The position numbers and the translations under genes were made by a program. Shown piece by piece: positions 9,130-16,499 of a DNA stretch of 64,000 bases (the stretch's first letter is position 1; every line of letters begins with the position of its first letter). The notes beneath the pieces were generated by a model that worked only from the letters and a program-made list of their open reading frames with translations, made no database searches and had not been told where the DNA came from. The DNA comes from Polynucleobacter nymphae (GTDB lineage: Bacteria; Pseudomonadota; Gammaproteobacteria; Burkholderiales; Burkholderiaceae), in contig NZ_JACVPA010000001.1 in the NCBI RefSeq assembly GCF_018882155.1, positions 744,001 to 808,000 on the forward strand. Reading direction: 5' to 3'.

Positions 9130-9513
9130 TTAGATCGGTTCAAATAAATGCGTCTTTTGACCATCTTCTGTGTCTTGAAAAACAACTTTCACTTTTTGCC
9201 CAATACGAATTGAATCAAAATTGCAATTCGTTAAATGCGTCAGCATGGAAATACCCTCTTGTAAGCGGACATAAGCCATGGCAAACGGTACTTCAACACC
9301 GCGCCTCATCACAGTGTAAGAGTAGATCTCTCCTAGGCCATCAGACTTGACCCAAGTCGTATCGTCACCGCCACAATGTGGACAGATAACACGCGGGTAG
9401 TAATGCGCTTCTTTACAACTATTGCAATACTTGAGTAAGAGTTGATTCTCTTGAGCAGCCTCTAAAAAAGCTTTGTTTTCAGGATTACTAATGGGGCTTG
9501 GTAAGCGATGCAT
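9130..9513 (-). CDS. DUF35 OB-fold/Zn-ribbon acyl-CoA-associated protein
   Basis: Small partner protein for thiolase-fold enzymes, 127 residues. A rubredoxin-like zinc ribbon is formed by C30, C33, C44 and C47 (YCNSC and CPHCGG); the OB-fold with SYTVMRRGVEVPFAMAYVRL follows. In the steroid side-chain system Ltp2-ChsH2, a DUF35 domain closes the active site of a cysteine-less thiolase-like aldolase; here the same pair is adjacent, with the stop codon of the thiolase-like gene overlapping this ATG by one base. It therefore most likely forms a complex with the product of 9513-10682. The substrate is unknown. Confidence 0.85.
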   Translation of the reverse strand: MHRLPSPISNPENKAFLEAAQENQLLLKYCNSCKEAHYYPRVICPHCGGDDTTWVKSDGLGEIYSYTVMRRGVEVPFAMAYVRLQEGISMLTHLTNCNFDSIRIGQKVKVVFQDTEDGQKTHLFEPI

Positions 9514-10682
9514 TACAGTCTCCCTAAAATTAATACTGCTGCGCCATGGCGTGTGCCGAGGGCACCGCCAATACCAGAGGCTAGCGCAAACTCTAGATTA
9601 GGGACTTGCACTGCTGGATGAGCCTCTCCGCGCAACTGTCTAACTGCTTCAATCACCTTAGTCATGCCCCCACGGTTGGCTGGATGGTTATTACACAAGC
9701 CTCCACCATCGGTATTAAAAGCAAGCTTACCTTTACCAGAAATCAATTGTCCACCTTCAACAAACTTACCACCCTCACCTTTTTTGCAGAATCCGAGATC
9801 CTCCAACTGGATGAGTACCGTAATAGTGAAGCTGTCATAAATAGATGCATAACGAATTTGCTCAGGTGTTAACTTGGCTTCCTTGAATGCTAAAGGGGCT
9901 GCCCAAGCTAAACCAGAATAGGTGAGGTCAACTTTGCCGCCCATCTGACCCTTAGTAGTTTCGCCTGCACCCATCATCGTAACGACAGGTTTCTTTAAAG
10001 TCTTGGCAATATCAGGATGTACTACTACCAGCGCCCCACCACTATCAGTTACCACGCAACAATCTGCACGATGTAATGGATCTGCAATCATCGGAGAATT
10101 CAAGACATCTTCAACAGTTAAAACATCCTTTAAGGCAGCATTCGGATTGTGTTGTGCATGATGTGAGGCGGCCACCTTAATCCAAGCAAGCTGTTCGCTA
10201 GTGGTACCAAACTCATACATATGGCGCATTGCACACATTGCATAAGTATTTAAAGGCGCTGGTGAGTATGGCTTTTCAAATGCAAAGTCGGGAGCACTAG
10301 CCCACTGACTTCGAACCTGTGTACCACTCGAACCTTCAGACTTTGGGCGCCCTGCGAGGGTAATTAGAGCGACCTTACATTGGCCCGCCGCAATCGCACG
10401 TGCCGCATGATTAACATGGGTTAGGTAGGAAGAGCCGCCAGTATCTGTCGAGTCTAAATATTTTAGTTTCTTGAGACCTAAATAGTCTGCCATTGATACC
10501 GGACCCATACCTGGGGCATCACCAGCACAAAAATATCCATCTACATCATCTAAAGTAAGCCCAGCATCTAGTAAAGCGCCTCGCGCCACCTCAGCATGCA
10601 ACTGCGCAACAGTGTGATCTGGAGCTACACGTAAGGGATGCTCATATATTCCAGCAATACAGGCATTGGATGCAAAAGACAT
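9513..10682 (-). CDS. Thiolase-like (SCP-x family) protein lacking catalytic cysteine
   Basis: SCP-x-type thiolase fold, 389 residues. Where active thiolases carry the nucleophilic Cys (ACASG), this protein has STDTGGSS at residues 78-85; the C-terminal general-base Cys is also absent (ALASGIGGALGTRHG). It keeps Y282 in IYDSFT, the NTDGGG loop at 323-328 and H333 in NNHPANRGG. This pattern fits non-thiolytic members such as the retro-aldolase Ltp2 better than an acetyl-CoA acetyltransferase. It is overlapped by one base by its DUF35 partner, and lies between a TctC-type binding protein and that partner in one operon. A carbon-carbon lyase acting on an acyl-CoA is the best inference. Confidence 0.85.
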   Translation of the reverse strand: MSFASNACIAGIYEHPLRVAPDHTVAQLHAEVARGALLDAGLTLDDVDGYFCAGDAPGMGPVSMADYLGLKKLKYLDSTDTGGSSYLTHVNHAARAIAAGQCKVALITLAGRPKSEGSSGTQVRSQWASAPDFAFEKPYSPAPLNTYAMCAMRHMYEFGTTSEQLAWIKVAASHHAQHNPNAALKDVLTVEDVLNSPMIADPLHRADCCVVTDSGGALVVVHPDIAKTLKKPVVTMMGAGETTKGQMGGKVDLTYSGLAWAAPLAFKEAKLTPEQIRYASIYDSFTITVLIQLEDLGFCKKGEGGKFVEGGQLISGKGKLAFNTDGGGLCNNHPANRGGMTKVIEAVRQLRGEAHPAVQVPNLEFALASGIGGALGTRHGAAVLILGRL

Positions 10683-10719
10683 GACTATTCCTTTAGTAAA
10701 CTTTTATTCCGTAATTGAT

Positions 10720-11706
10720 CTAATCAACTGTAATTTGTGACTGCGCAATCAGCTTACGCCACTTTTCCATTTCACCTTTAATAAAGGTAGAAAATTGTTC
10801 AGGGGTTCCAGGCATTGGATCAGCGCCCTGCGCAATTAACTTATCTTTAAATTTAGGATCTGCCAAAATACTTTGTAGCTCTTTATTTAAGCGATTACGT
10901 ATGCCTATCGGTAAATTTGCTGGTGCAACTAATCCATACCAAGTTGCCATGTCGTAACCAGGTAAGCCAGATTCTGCAATAGTTGGAACACCCGGAGCTG
11001 CTGCTGAACGTTTTGCGCTCGTGATACCTAAACCCCTTAAATTGCCAGCTTTTACTTGCGGCACGGCGCTTGGTAGGTTCGGAAAGCTCATATCAACCTG
11101 ACCCGAGATCACATCAGGCATCGCGTTACCGGTGCCTTTATATGGTACATGGATCATCTCAATCTTTGCCATCTTTTCAAACAATACTGCCGAGAGATGC
11201 ACTGAGGTTCCACTACCGCTAGAAGCAAAAGTGAGCCTTCCGGGATTGGCCTTTGCAGCAGCAATAATCTCAGCCACAGACTTATAGGGTGAGTTCACAG
11301 GAACTACCAACATATTTGGCGCTGAAAACACCCCACCAATGGCGGTGAAATCTTTGATTGGATCGTATGGTAGATTTTTATACAGTGATGCATTTACTGC
11401 ATGCCCAATGGATGGGAAATACAAGGTATACCCATCCGCTGTCGAGCGAGCTACCAGTTCTGCAGCAATATTGCCATTAGCCCCTGCTTTATTCTCGACA
11501 ATGACTGGCTGCCCAAGCCGAGTGGATAAGCCCTCTGCCAAAGCGCGCCCTACTGTATCAGCTGAACCACCAGGAGAAAACCCAACAATCAAATGAATGG
11601 GTTTTATGGGATATGAAGATGCAATATCAGCAGCATGGGCAGAGCTCAAGCCAATCCAAAATATTAGGGCAAGGAAAAAATAATTGAATTGCAGTTTGGA
11701 ATACAA
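10720..11706 (-). CDS. TctC/Bug-family tripartite tricarboxylate transporter binding protein
   Basis: Periplasmic binding protein of the Bug family, typically for carboxylates or other small organic acids. A signal peptide (hydrophobic FFLALIFWIGL, cleavage after SSAHA) precedes the characteristic YPIKPIHLIVGFSPGGSADTVGRAL segment and the later LVVPVNSPYKSV and FASSGSGTSVHLSAVLF motifs. Length 328 is normal. The membrane partners TctA/TctB are not encoded nearby, as is usual for this expanded family in Burkholderiales. The start is TTG with AGGAAA eight bases upstream, one base after the CoA-transferase B stop, so it belongs to the same operon; its ligand is probably the acid activated by that enzyme (inference). 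Confidence 0.88.
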   Translation of the reverse strand: MYSKLQFNYFFLALIFWIGLSSAHAADIASSYPIKPIHLIVGFSPGGSADTVGRALAEGLSTRLGQPVIVENKAGANGNIAAELVARSTADGYTLYFPSIGHAVNASLYKNLPYDPIKDFTAIGGVFSAPNMLVVPVNSPYKSVAEIIAAAKANPGRLTFASSGSGTSVHLSAVLFEKMAKIEMIHVPYKGTGNAMPDVISGQVDMSFPNLPSAVPQVKAGNLRGLGITSAKRSAAAPGVPTIAESGLPGYDMATWYGLVAPANLPIGIRNRLNKELQSILADPKFKDKLIAQGADPMPGTPEQFSTFIKGEMEKWRKLIAQSQITVD

Positions 11707-11707
11707 A

Positions 11708-12370
11708 TTATTTCCTCAGCTGACGCATTGGTACTCTACTGAGTTGTTGTAAGTCTTCAAAACTCAGTCCATCTATCCAATCAACTGCTACTAAACCTTC
11801 AGGTGTTACTGCGATGGTTGCTAAATCGGTATAGATGCAATCTACTGCTGCCAGAGCAGTTAAGGGGTAAGTGCACTCTTGAACTAACTTAGATTCTCCA
11901 GACTTCGTGAGATGCTCCATCATCACAAATAACTTTTTAGCGCCCAAAGCAAGATCCATGGCGCCGCCCACTGCAGGAATAGCTTTAGGATCCCCAGTGC
12001 GCCAGTTGGCAATATCGCCCTTGATAGAAACCTGGAAGGCACCCAATACGCAAATATCAATATGTCCACCACGAATCATGACGAAAGAATCTGCGTGATG
12101 ACATAAAGAAGCACCAGGAAGCATCGTGACCGGTTGTTTGCCAGCGTTTACCAACTCTTCATCAATCTCATGCTCTTTCGCTAATGGGCCCATGCCCAGC
12201 AAACCATTTTCAGAATGTAAAAGAATTTCTTTATCTGGAGGAAGGAAATTGGAAATGGTCATCGGTTGACCAATACCTAGATTCACATGCGCGCCATCGG
12301 GTATGTCTTGAACAATGCGCTTAGCAATATCAGATGTCGTACGCTTCTGTACTTTAGAGAGATCAATCAT
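11708..12370 (-). CDS. 3-oxoacid CoA-transferase subunit B
   Basis: Catalytic subunit of a class I CoA-transferase (succinyl-CoA:3-ketoacid or 3-oxoadipate type), 220 residues. LGIGQPMTISNFLP near residues 31-44 and SENGLLGMGP with the CoA-carrying glutamate E54 identify it. The ATG at 12370 overlaps the subunit A stop (ATGA). The frame stays open upstream to 12547, but that part is the antisense-free shadow of subunit A and is excluded. Together with the A subunit it would activate an organic acid by transfer from succinyl-CoA. Acetoacetate from PHB breakdown is one candidate; the neighbouring thiolase-like gene and TctC protein suggest another imported acid. Confidence 0.9.
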   Translation of the reverse strand: MIDLSKVQKRTTSDIAKRIVQDIPDGAHVNLGIGQPMTISNFLPPDKEILLHSENGLLGMGPLAKEHEIDEELVNAGKQPVTMLPGASLCHHADSFVMIRGGHIDICVLGAFQVSIKGDIANWRTGDPKAIPAVGGAMDLALGAKKLFVMMEHLTKSGESKLVQECTYPLTALAAVDCIYTDLATIAVTPEGLVAVDWIDGLSFEDLQQLSRVPMRQLRK

Positions 12371-13038
12371 GATTTTCCTCCAACACGCACAACGCGTTTT
12401 ACGAAAATTCCAGGAGTCACAATATTTTCTGGATCTAATACACCCAAGTCTACAATCTGATTGACTTGGGCAATAGTGCAGTGAGCGGCAGTAGCCATAA
12501 TTGGCCCGAAGTTTCGCCCAGTTCGATGATAAGTAAGGTTGCCCCAACGATCACCCTTATCTGCCTTAATCAATGCGTAATCCGCTTTGATAGCAGTTTC
12601 TAAAATATGATTAACACCATTAATGACACGAGTCTCTTTGCCATTGGCCAATTCTGTACCGAAGCCCGTTGGTGTGTAAAAACCGCCAATGCCAGCGCCG
12701 CCAGCACGAATACGTTCTGCGAGAGTGCCCTGTGGGACCAACTCTAATTCAATCTTGCCAGCACGATAGAGCTCGTCAAAAGCACCGGACTCAGGTTGCC
12801 GCGGAAAAGAGCAAACCATTTTCTTGACTTGACCAGCACCAATGAGCTTTGCAATACCGATCCCAGAATTACCAGCATTGTTACTCACAATAGTGAGGTT
12901 CTTGGCGCCTTGCTCCGCTAACGCATCTAATAAGTAAATCGGCAGGCCTGCGCCACCAAAACCCGAAACCAGAATGGTTGAGCCATCACTAATATCCTGC
13001 ATAGCCTGCGCCACGCTAGGAAAAATTTTGTCTATCAC
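12367..13038 (-). CDS. 3-oxoacid CoA-transferase subunit A
   Basis: CoA-binding subunit of the class I CoA-transferase, 223 residues. The N-terminal loop VSGFGGAGLPIYLLDAL (about residues 24-40) and the NNAGNSGIG and GTLAERIRAGGAGIGGFYTPTG-like stretches are diagnostic of the ScoA/PcaI/AtoD family. The start is GTG at 13036-13038, preceded by GGAGA. It is first in a five-gene minus-strand operon (CoA-transferase A and B, TctC, thiolase-like, DUF35) with ModA-like protein at the end. Substrate specificity is not visible in the sequence. Confidence 0.9.
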   Translation of the reverse strand: MIDKIFPSVAQAMQDISDGSTILVSGFGGAGLPIYLLDALAEQGAKNLTIVSNNAGNSGIGIAKLIGAGQVKKMVCSFPRQPESGAFDELYRAGKIELELVPQGTLAERIRAGGAGIGGFYTPTGFGTELANGKETRVINGVNHILETAIKADYALIKADKGDRWGNLTYHRTGRNFGPIMATAAHCTIAQVNQIVDLGVLDPENIVTPGIFVKRVVRVGGKS

Positions 13039-13101
13039 TACCCGTCTCCATCTTTTTTATTTTGGGTACTACTTTCAGTTATTCTCTGATCTAGTGCTAA
13101 T

Positions 13102-13542
13102 TTAATGCATTTGAGAAATTGCAGAGCGAATTGCGTCAGGCAACCGCTTAGCAAGAGCCCTTCTGTCCTCTAGTGAAGATTTCGGTATCTCTTGCGTACG
13201 CGCTGACCATGCTGACCCTGGAAAAAAAGGATCATTCTTGTATCTCGGAATGACATGCCAATGAATATGGGGAACCATATTACCCAAGGCGGCAATATTG
13301 ATCTTATCTGGCTGCATGACATGGCGAATAGCCTCTTCTACAGCAAATACTAGCGTCATGAGATGCTCACGCTCACCATAGGTCAGATCACTCATTTCGG
13401 CAACATGATGATTCCAAACTACTCTACAAAAACCGGGTAGGTCAGGATCGTTCACCAGGATGACGCGACAGTCGTCTCCCCGCCAGATGAGTTCGCCCTC
13501 TTCTAGCTTGAGTTCCGCTTTACACAGTGTGCAATTTGTCAT
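13102..13542 (-). CDS. HIT family hydrolase
   Basis: Histidine-triad nucleotide hydrolase/transferase-like protein, 146 residues. The triad HIHWHV at residues 92-97 contains the catalytic histidine. An N-terminal CTLC pair starts the protein, as in related betaproteobacterial HIT proteins, possibly a partial metal site. The exact substrate (dinucleoside polyphosphate or nucleoside phosphoramidate) cannot be told. It lies 63 bp upstream of the CoA-transferase operon and just beyond the aceA terminator, so it probably has its own promoter. Confidence 0.9.
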   Translation of the reverse strand: MTNCTLCKAELKLEEGELIWRGDDCRVILVNDPDLPGFCRVVWNHHVAEMSDLTYGEREHLMTLVFAVEEAIRHVMQPDKINIAALGNMVPHIHWHVIPRYKNDPFFPGSAWSARTQEIPKSSLEDRRALAKRLPDAIRSAISQMH

Positions 13543-13557
13543 GAGAAGAATGTATAC

Positions 13558-13602
13558 GAAAACGGCATCTAAGTCACCCTTGTGGGGTAATTTAGATGCC
13601 GT
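13558..13602 (-). terminator. Intrinsic terminator after aceA
   Basis: On the minus strand ACGGCATCTAA and TTAGATGCCGT form an 11-bp perfect stem; the loop holds a smaller CACCC/GGGGT stem; TTTTC follows. It is about 50 bases after the aceA stop. Confidence 0.75.
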
Positions 13603-13654
13603 GGCAGTAATAAGTGCTACTGCTACTACAAACTACTTAGGGATCTAGTAGGAG

Positions 13655-14953
13655 TTAGTGGAACTGCTCTTCTTCAGTAGAACCAGTCAGGGCTGTTACA
13701 GAAGACTTACCGCCCTGAATGACGGTAGTGACATCATCAAAGTAACCAGTACCAACTTCTTGCTGATGTGAAACGAAAGTGTAACCACGCTCACGAGCAG
13801 CAAATTCTGGCTCTTGCACTTTCTCAACATAAGCAGTCATACCACGCTTGGAATAGTCTTGCGCCAAGTCGAACATGTTGTACCACATTGAGTGAATACC
13901 AGCGAGGGTAATAAATTGATATTTGTAACCCATCGCACCCAACTCACGCTGGAACACCGCAATCGTTGCATCATCCAAGTTTTTCTTCCAGTTAAAAGAT
14001 GGTGAACAGTTGTAAGCCAACATCTTACCTGGGAACTTTGCACGAATTGCTTCAGCAAATTTACGGGCAAAATCGAGATCAGGCGTACCAGTCTCACACC
14101 ACACCATATCAGCGTAAGCAGCATATGCCAAACCACGTGAGATTGCTTGATCTAAACCTTTGCGGGTTTTGTAGAAGCCCTCTGGAGTGCGTTCACCCGT
14201 TAAGAATGGCTTATCGTTTTCATCATAGTCAGAGGTCAATAAATCAGCGGCTTCGGCATCAGTTCGCGCTAAGATAATAGTTGGCACACCCATCACGTCA
14301 GCAGCTAAACGGGCAGAGATCAATTTTTGAACAGATTCAGCCGTTGGCAGTAGTACCTTGCCACCTAAGTGACCGCACTTCTTCACTGAAGACAATTGGT
14401 CTTCGAAGTGCACTCCAGCAGCTCCTTGCTTAATCAACGCTTTACTCAATTCAAAGGCATTCAATACGCCACCGAAACCAGCTTCAGCATCAGCAACGAT
14501 TGGAGCAAAGTATTCGATGTAACCGGCATCACCTTTATTAATTCCTTTTGACGTCTGGATTTCATCGGCACGTTGAAATGAATTATTAATGCGCTCAACC
14601 ATCTTAGGTACTGAATCTACTGGATACAAAGATTGGTCTGGGTACATAGCAGCAGAAGAGTTACCATCAGCAGCAACTTGCCAGCCGGATAAATAAATCG
14701 CCTGAATACCCGCTTTCACCTGTTGCATAGCCTGGCCACCAGTCAATGCACCTAAGCAATTAACGTAAGCTTCGTTGTTCACCAATTGCCAGAGACGCTC
14801 AGCGCCATGCTTAGCTAAAGTGTGCTCAATCTTTAGTGAACCGCGCAGACGGACAACGTCCTCTGCTGTGTAACCACGGGTAATGCCCTGCCAACGTGGA
14901 TTGGTATCCCAATCCTTTTGTAGTGCTGCGATTTCTGCTTTACGATCTGCCAT
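13655..14953 (-). CDS. aceA: Isocitrate lyase
   Basis: First enzyme of the glyoxylate shunt: cleaves isocitrate to glyoxylate and succinate. The catalytic signature KKCGHLGG is present with C193; the WQVAADGN and ADAEAGFGG segments (metal and substrate loop) are also clear. 432 residues matches the proteobacterial enzyme. It allows growth on acetate, fatty acids or PHB-derived acetyl-CoA, fitting phaZ in the same window. A GGGAG site precedes ATG. The upstream region contains nested palindromes that may bind a regulator. Confidence 0.97.
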   Translation of the reverse strand: MADRKAEIAALQKDWDTNPRWQGITRGYTAEDVVRLRGSLKIEHTLAKHGAERLWQLVNNEAYVNCLGALTGGQAMQQVKAGIQAIYLSGWQVAADGNSSAAMYPDQSLYPVDSVPKMVERINNSFQRADEIQTSKGINKGDAGYIEYFAPIVADAEAGFGGVLNAFELSKALIKQGAAGVHFEDQLSSVKKCGHLGGKVLLPTAESVQKLISARLAADVMGVPTIILARTDAEAADLLTSDYDENDKPFLTGERTPEGFYKTRKGLDQAISRGLAYAAYADMVWCETGTPDLDFARKFAEAIRAKFPGKMLAYNCSPSFNWKKNLDDATIAVFQRELGAMGYKYQFITLAGIHSMWYNMFDLAQDYSKRGMTAYVEKVQEPEFAARERGYTFVSHQQEVGTGYFDDVTTVIQGGKSSVTALTGSTEEEQFH

Positions 14954-15000
14954 GTTTTTCTCCCTAAGTTAAACAAGTACTTCAAATATTGAGACAGTTA

Positions 15001-15023
15001 ACTCTTATGTCTTATATAAGAGT
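15001..15023. promoter_or_regulatory. Nested palindromes in the aceA promoter region
   Basis: ACTCTTAT and ATAAGAGT form a perfect 8-bp inverted repeat with a 7-base spacer. Inside it, TCTTATATAAGA (15010-15021) is a perfect 12-bp palindrome. It lies 48 to 70 bp upstream of the aceA ATG in a very A+T-rich stretch, where an operator would be expected. The symmetry suits a GntR/FadR-type dimeric regulator, but this is inference from shape only. Confidence 0.5.
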
Positions 15024-15167
15024 TTAGACAGTTCAAGATATCAAACAAGGGGGATTACAAGAATTTATAAAAATATTTAGTTATTTAAAAACAATAACTT
15101 ATATCTGTATTTTTATAATGTGGAATAAGAAATCACTGCTCGGAATGAAATCGGTGAAGCCTGGTTG

Positions 15168-15186
15168 CACTGTATTTTACGCAGTG
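15168..15186. promoter_or_regulatory. Inverted repeat CACTG-N9-CAGTG upstream of aceA
   Basis: Five-base arms separated by nine bases, about 220 bp upstream of aceA and 37 bp downstream of the MFS gene. It could be a weak operator or part of the MFS transcript end; there is no T-run in the minus direction. Confidence 0.25.
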
Positions 15187-15222
15187 TAATGGCATTCCAT
15201 ATTGTGAAAAGTGTAGAGTGTC

Positions 15223-16458
15223 TTAAGCGGCTTTAGGCGCAGTAACAGCGGATACCTTAAAGACGGTTGGAATAATCAGTAACTGGAACAAGGCAATGCC
15301 AATAAATAAAGCCTTAGGTAGGCCGGCATCCATAAAGAAACCGAAGATAAATGGGCCTACTGCTGCACCTAAATCAATGCCTGAGTAAACAATTCCATAC
15401 ACTCGCCCTGCCACACCTTTGGGAGTTGCCAGCTTTACTAGTAGATCGCGTGATGGTGCAACAACACCATAACCAAATCCCAGCGCAAAGAAAATGAGTG
15501 GAATCATTTCTGCAGAAACTAAACCGGTGCCAAGCAGCAAGCACATCACTATTGTTATAGATAAGCAAAAGCTCACGATACGTTCTGGGGCCTGCAATTT
15601 AGCGGCTAAGTAACCGCCAAATAAAACCCCACTAGCACTTCCCAGCGCTAACAAGGTAATGAAATAACTACCGATATCCAAAGGTATCTGATAAATCTCA
15701 AAAAGTGAGCTAGGTGCAAATGATTGCAGGCTCGAGGTTGAGGCCATGCTAAAGAAAAAGAATATCCAGCAGAACCACACTGCTGGGAGTTTGAGAAAAG
15801 CAAAAGTACCTGCAGGCGCGCTACCGGGGCTAATGGTTTGCGCACTACCATGGGATTGAGTATGACGCTCTTTTACATCATCAATTAACTGGGACCTATT
15901 CAGCCAGAGGATCAATAGGATCAAAGCCTCTAGGACAGCAGCTGACTGAAAAGCAATACGCCAATCTGTCAACTGCGCAATCCCAACCATAAACGCTGGC
16001 GCAGCTGCCCAACCCAAATAGCCAGTTACTCCATGCATTGAATAGGCATAAGGCAAATTAGGCGGTGAAACTTTGTGATTAATCAGTGTGTAATCTACTG
16101 GATGAAAAATACCGTTACCACACCCAGCGATTACCGCCCCTATTAAGAGCATCGCATAGCCATTGCTTTGTGAATAGATCAGGGCTGCAAGAATCAATAA
16201 CCCAATACCACCAAATAAAACTGGCCTTGCTCCAATACGGTCTACTAAAAAACCAGAGGCAGCTTGCGCGACACAGGAGATTAAAAAGAAAACTGACATG
16301 AGTAAACCCAGTTCGGCATAACTCAAGGCAAAAGCATCCTTCAACCATGGGAACATGGGAGGCAGAATCAAGTGAAAGAAGTGAGAGCTGCCGTGAGCTA
16401 GGCTAATGAGAGCAATAACCCGGACATCACTGGCACGCCTACTAAGCGCAACAGTCAT
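15223..16458 (-). CDS. MFS transporter, fosmidomycin-resistance (Fsr)-like
   Basis: Inner-membrane major facilitator transporter, 411 residues, with about 12 hydrophobic segments. The opening segment ALISLAHGSSHFFHLILPPM and the following LVDRIGARPVL loop resemble the Fsr efflux subgroup. A central hydrophilic loop (about residues 195-225: DDVKERHTQSHGSAQ) divides the two six-helix halves. Substrate is unknown; the Fsr resemblance suggests drug or metabolite export. It follows clpB by 41 bp on the same strand and could be reached by clpB readthrough. Confidence 0.8.
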   Translation of the reverse strand: MTVALSRRASDVRVIALISLAHGSSHFFHLILPPMFPWLKDAFALSYAELGLLMSVFFLISCVAQAASGFLVDRIGARPVLFGGIGLLILAALIYSQSNGYAMLLIGAVIAGCGNGIFHPVDYTLINHKVSPPNLPYAYSMHGVTGYLGWAAAPAFMVGIAQLTDWRIAFQSAAVLEALILLILWLNRSQLIDDVKERHTQSHGSAQTISPGSAPAGTFAFLKLPAVWFCWIFFFFSMASTSSLQSFAPSSLFEIYQIPLDIGSYFITLLALGSASGVLFGGYLAAKLQAPERIVSFCLSITIVMCLLLGTGLVSAEMIPLIFFALGFGYGVVAPSRDLLVKLATPKGVAGRVYGIVYSGIDLGAAVGPFIFGFFMDAGLPKALFIGIALFQLLIIPTVFKVSAVTAPKAA

Positions 16459-16499
16459 GTACCAAGTTTACTGGCGCAGGAAGATTTCTGCTGAAATAC

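Noticed and set aside
9513..10682. Acetyl-CoA acetyltransferase (PhaA/AtoB type)
   Set aside because: Both catalytic cysteines are absent, so ordinary thiolase activity is not supported.
12371..12547. N-terminal extension of CoA-transferase B
   Set aside because: The extra residues lie inside subunit A in another frame and resemble no CoA-transferase; the ATG at 12370 overlaps the upstream stop as expected.
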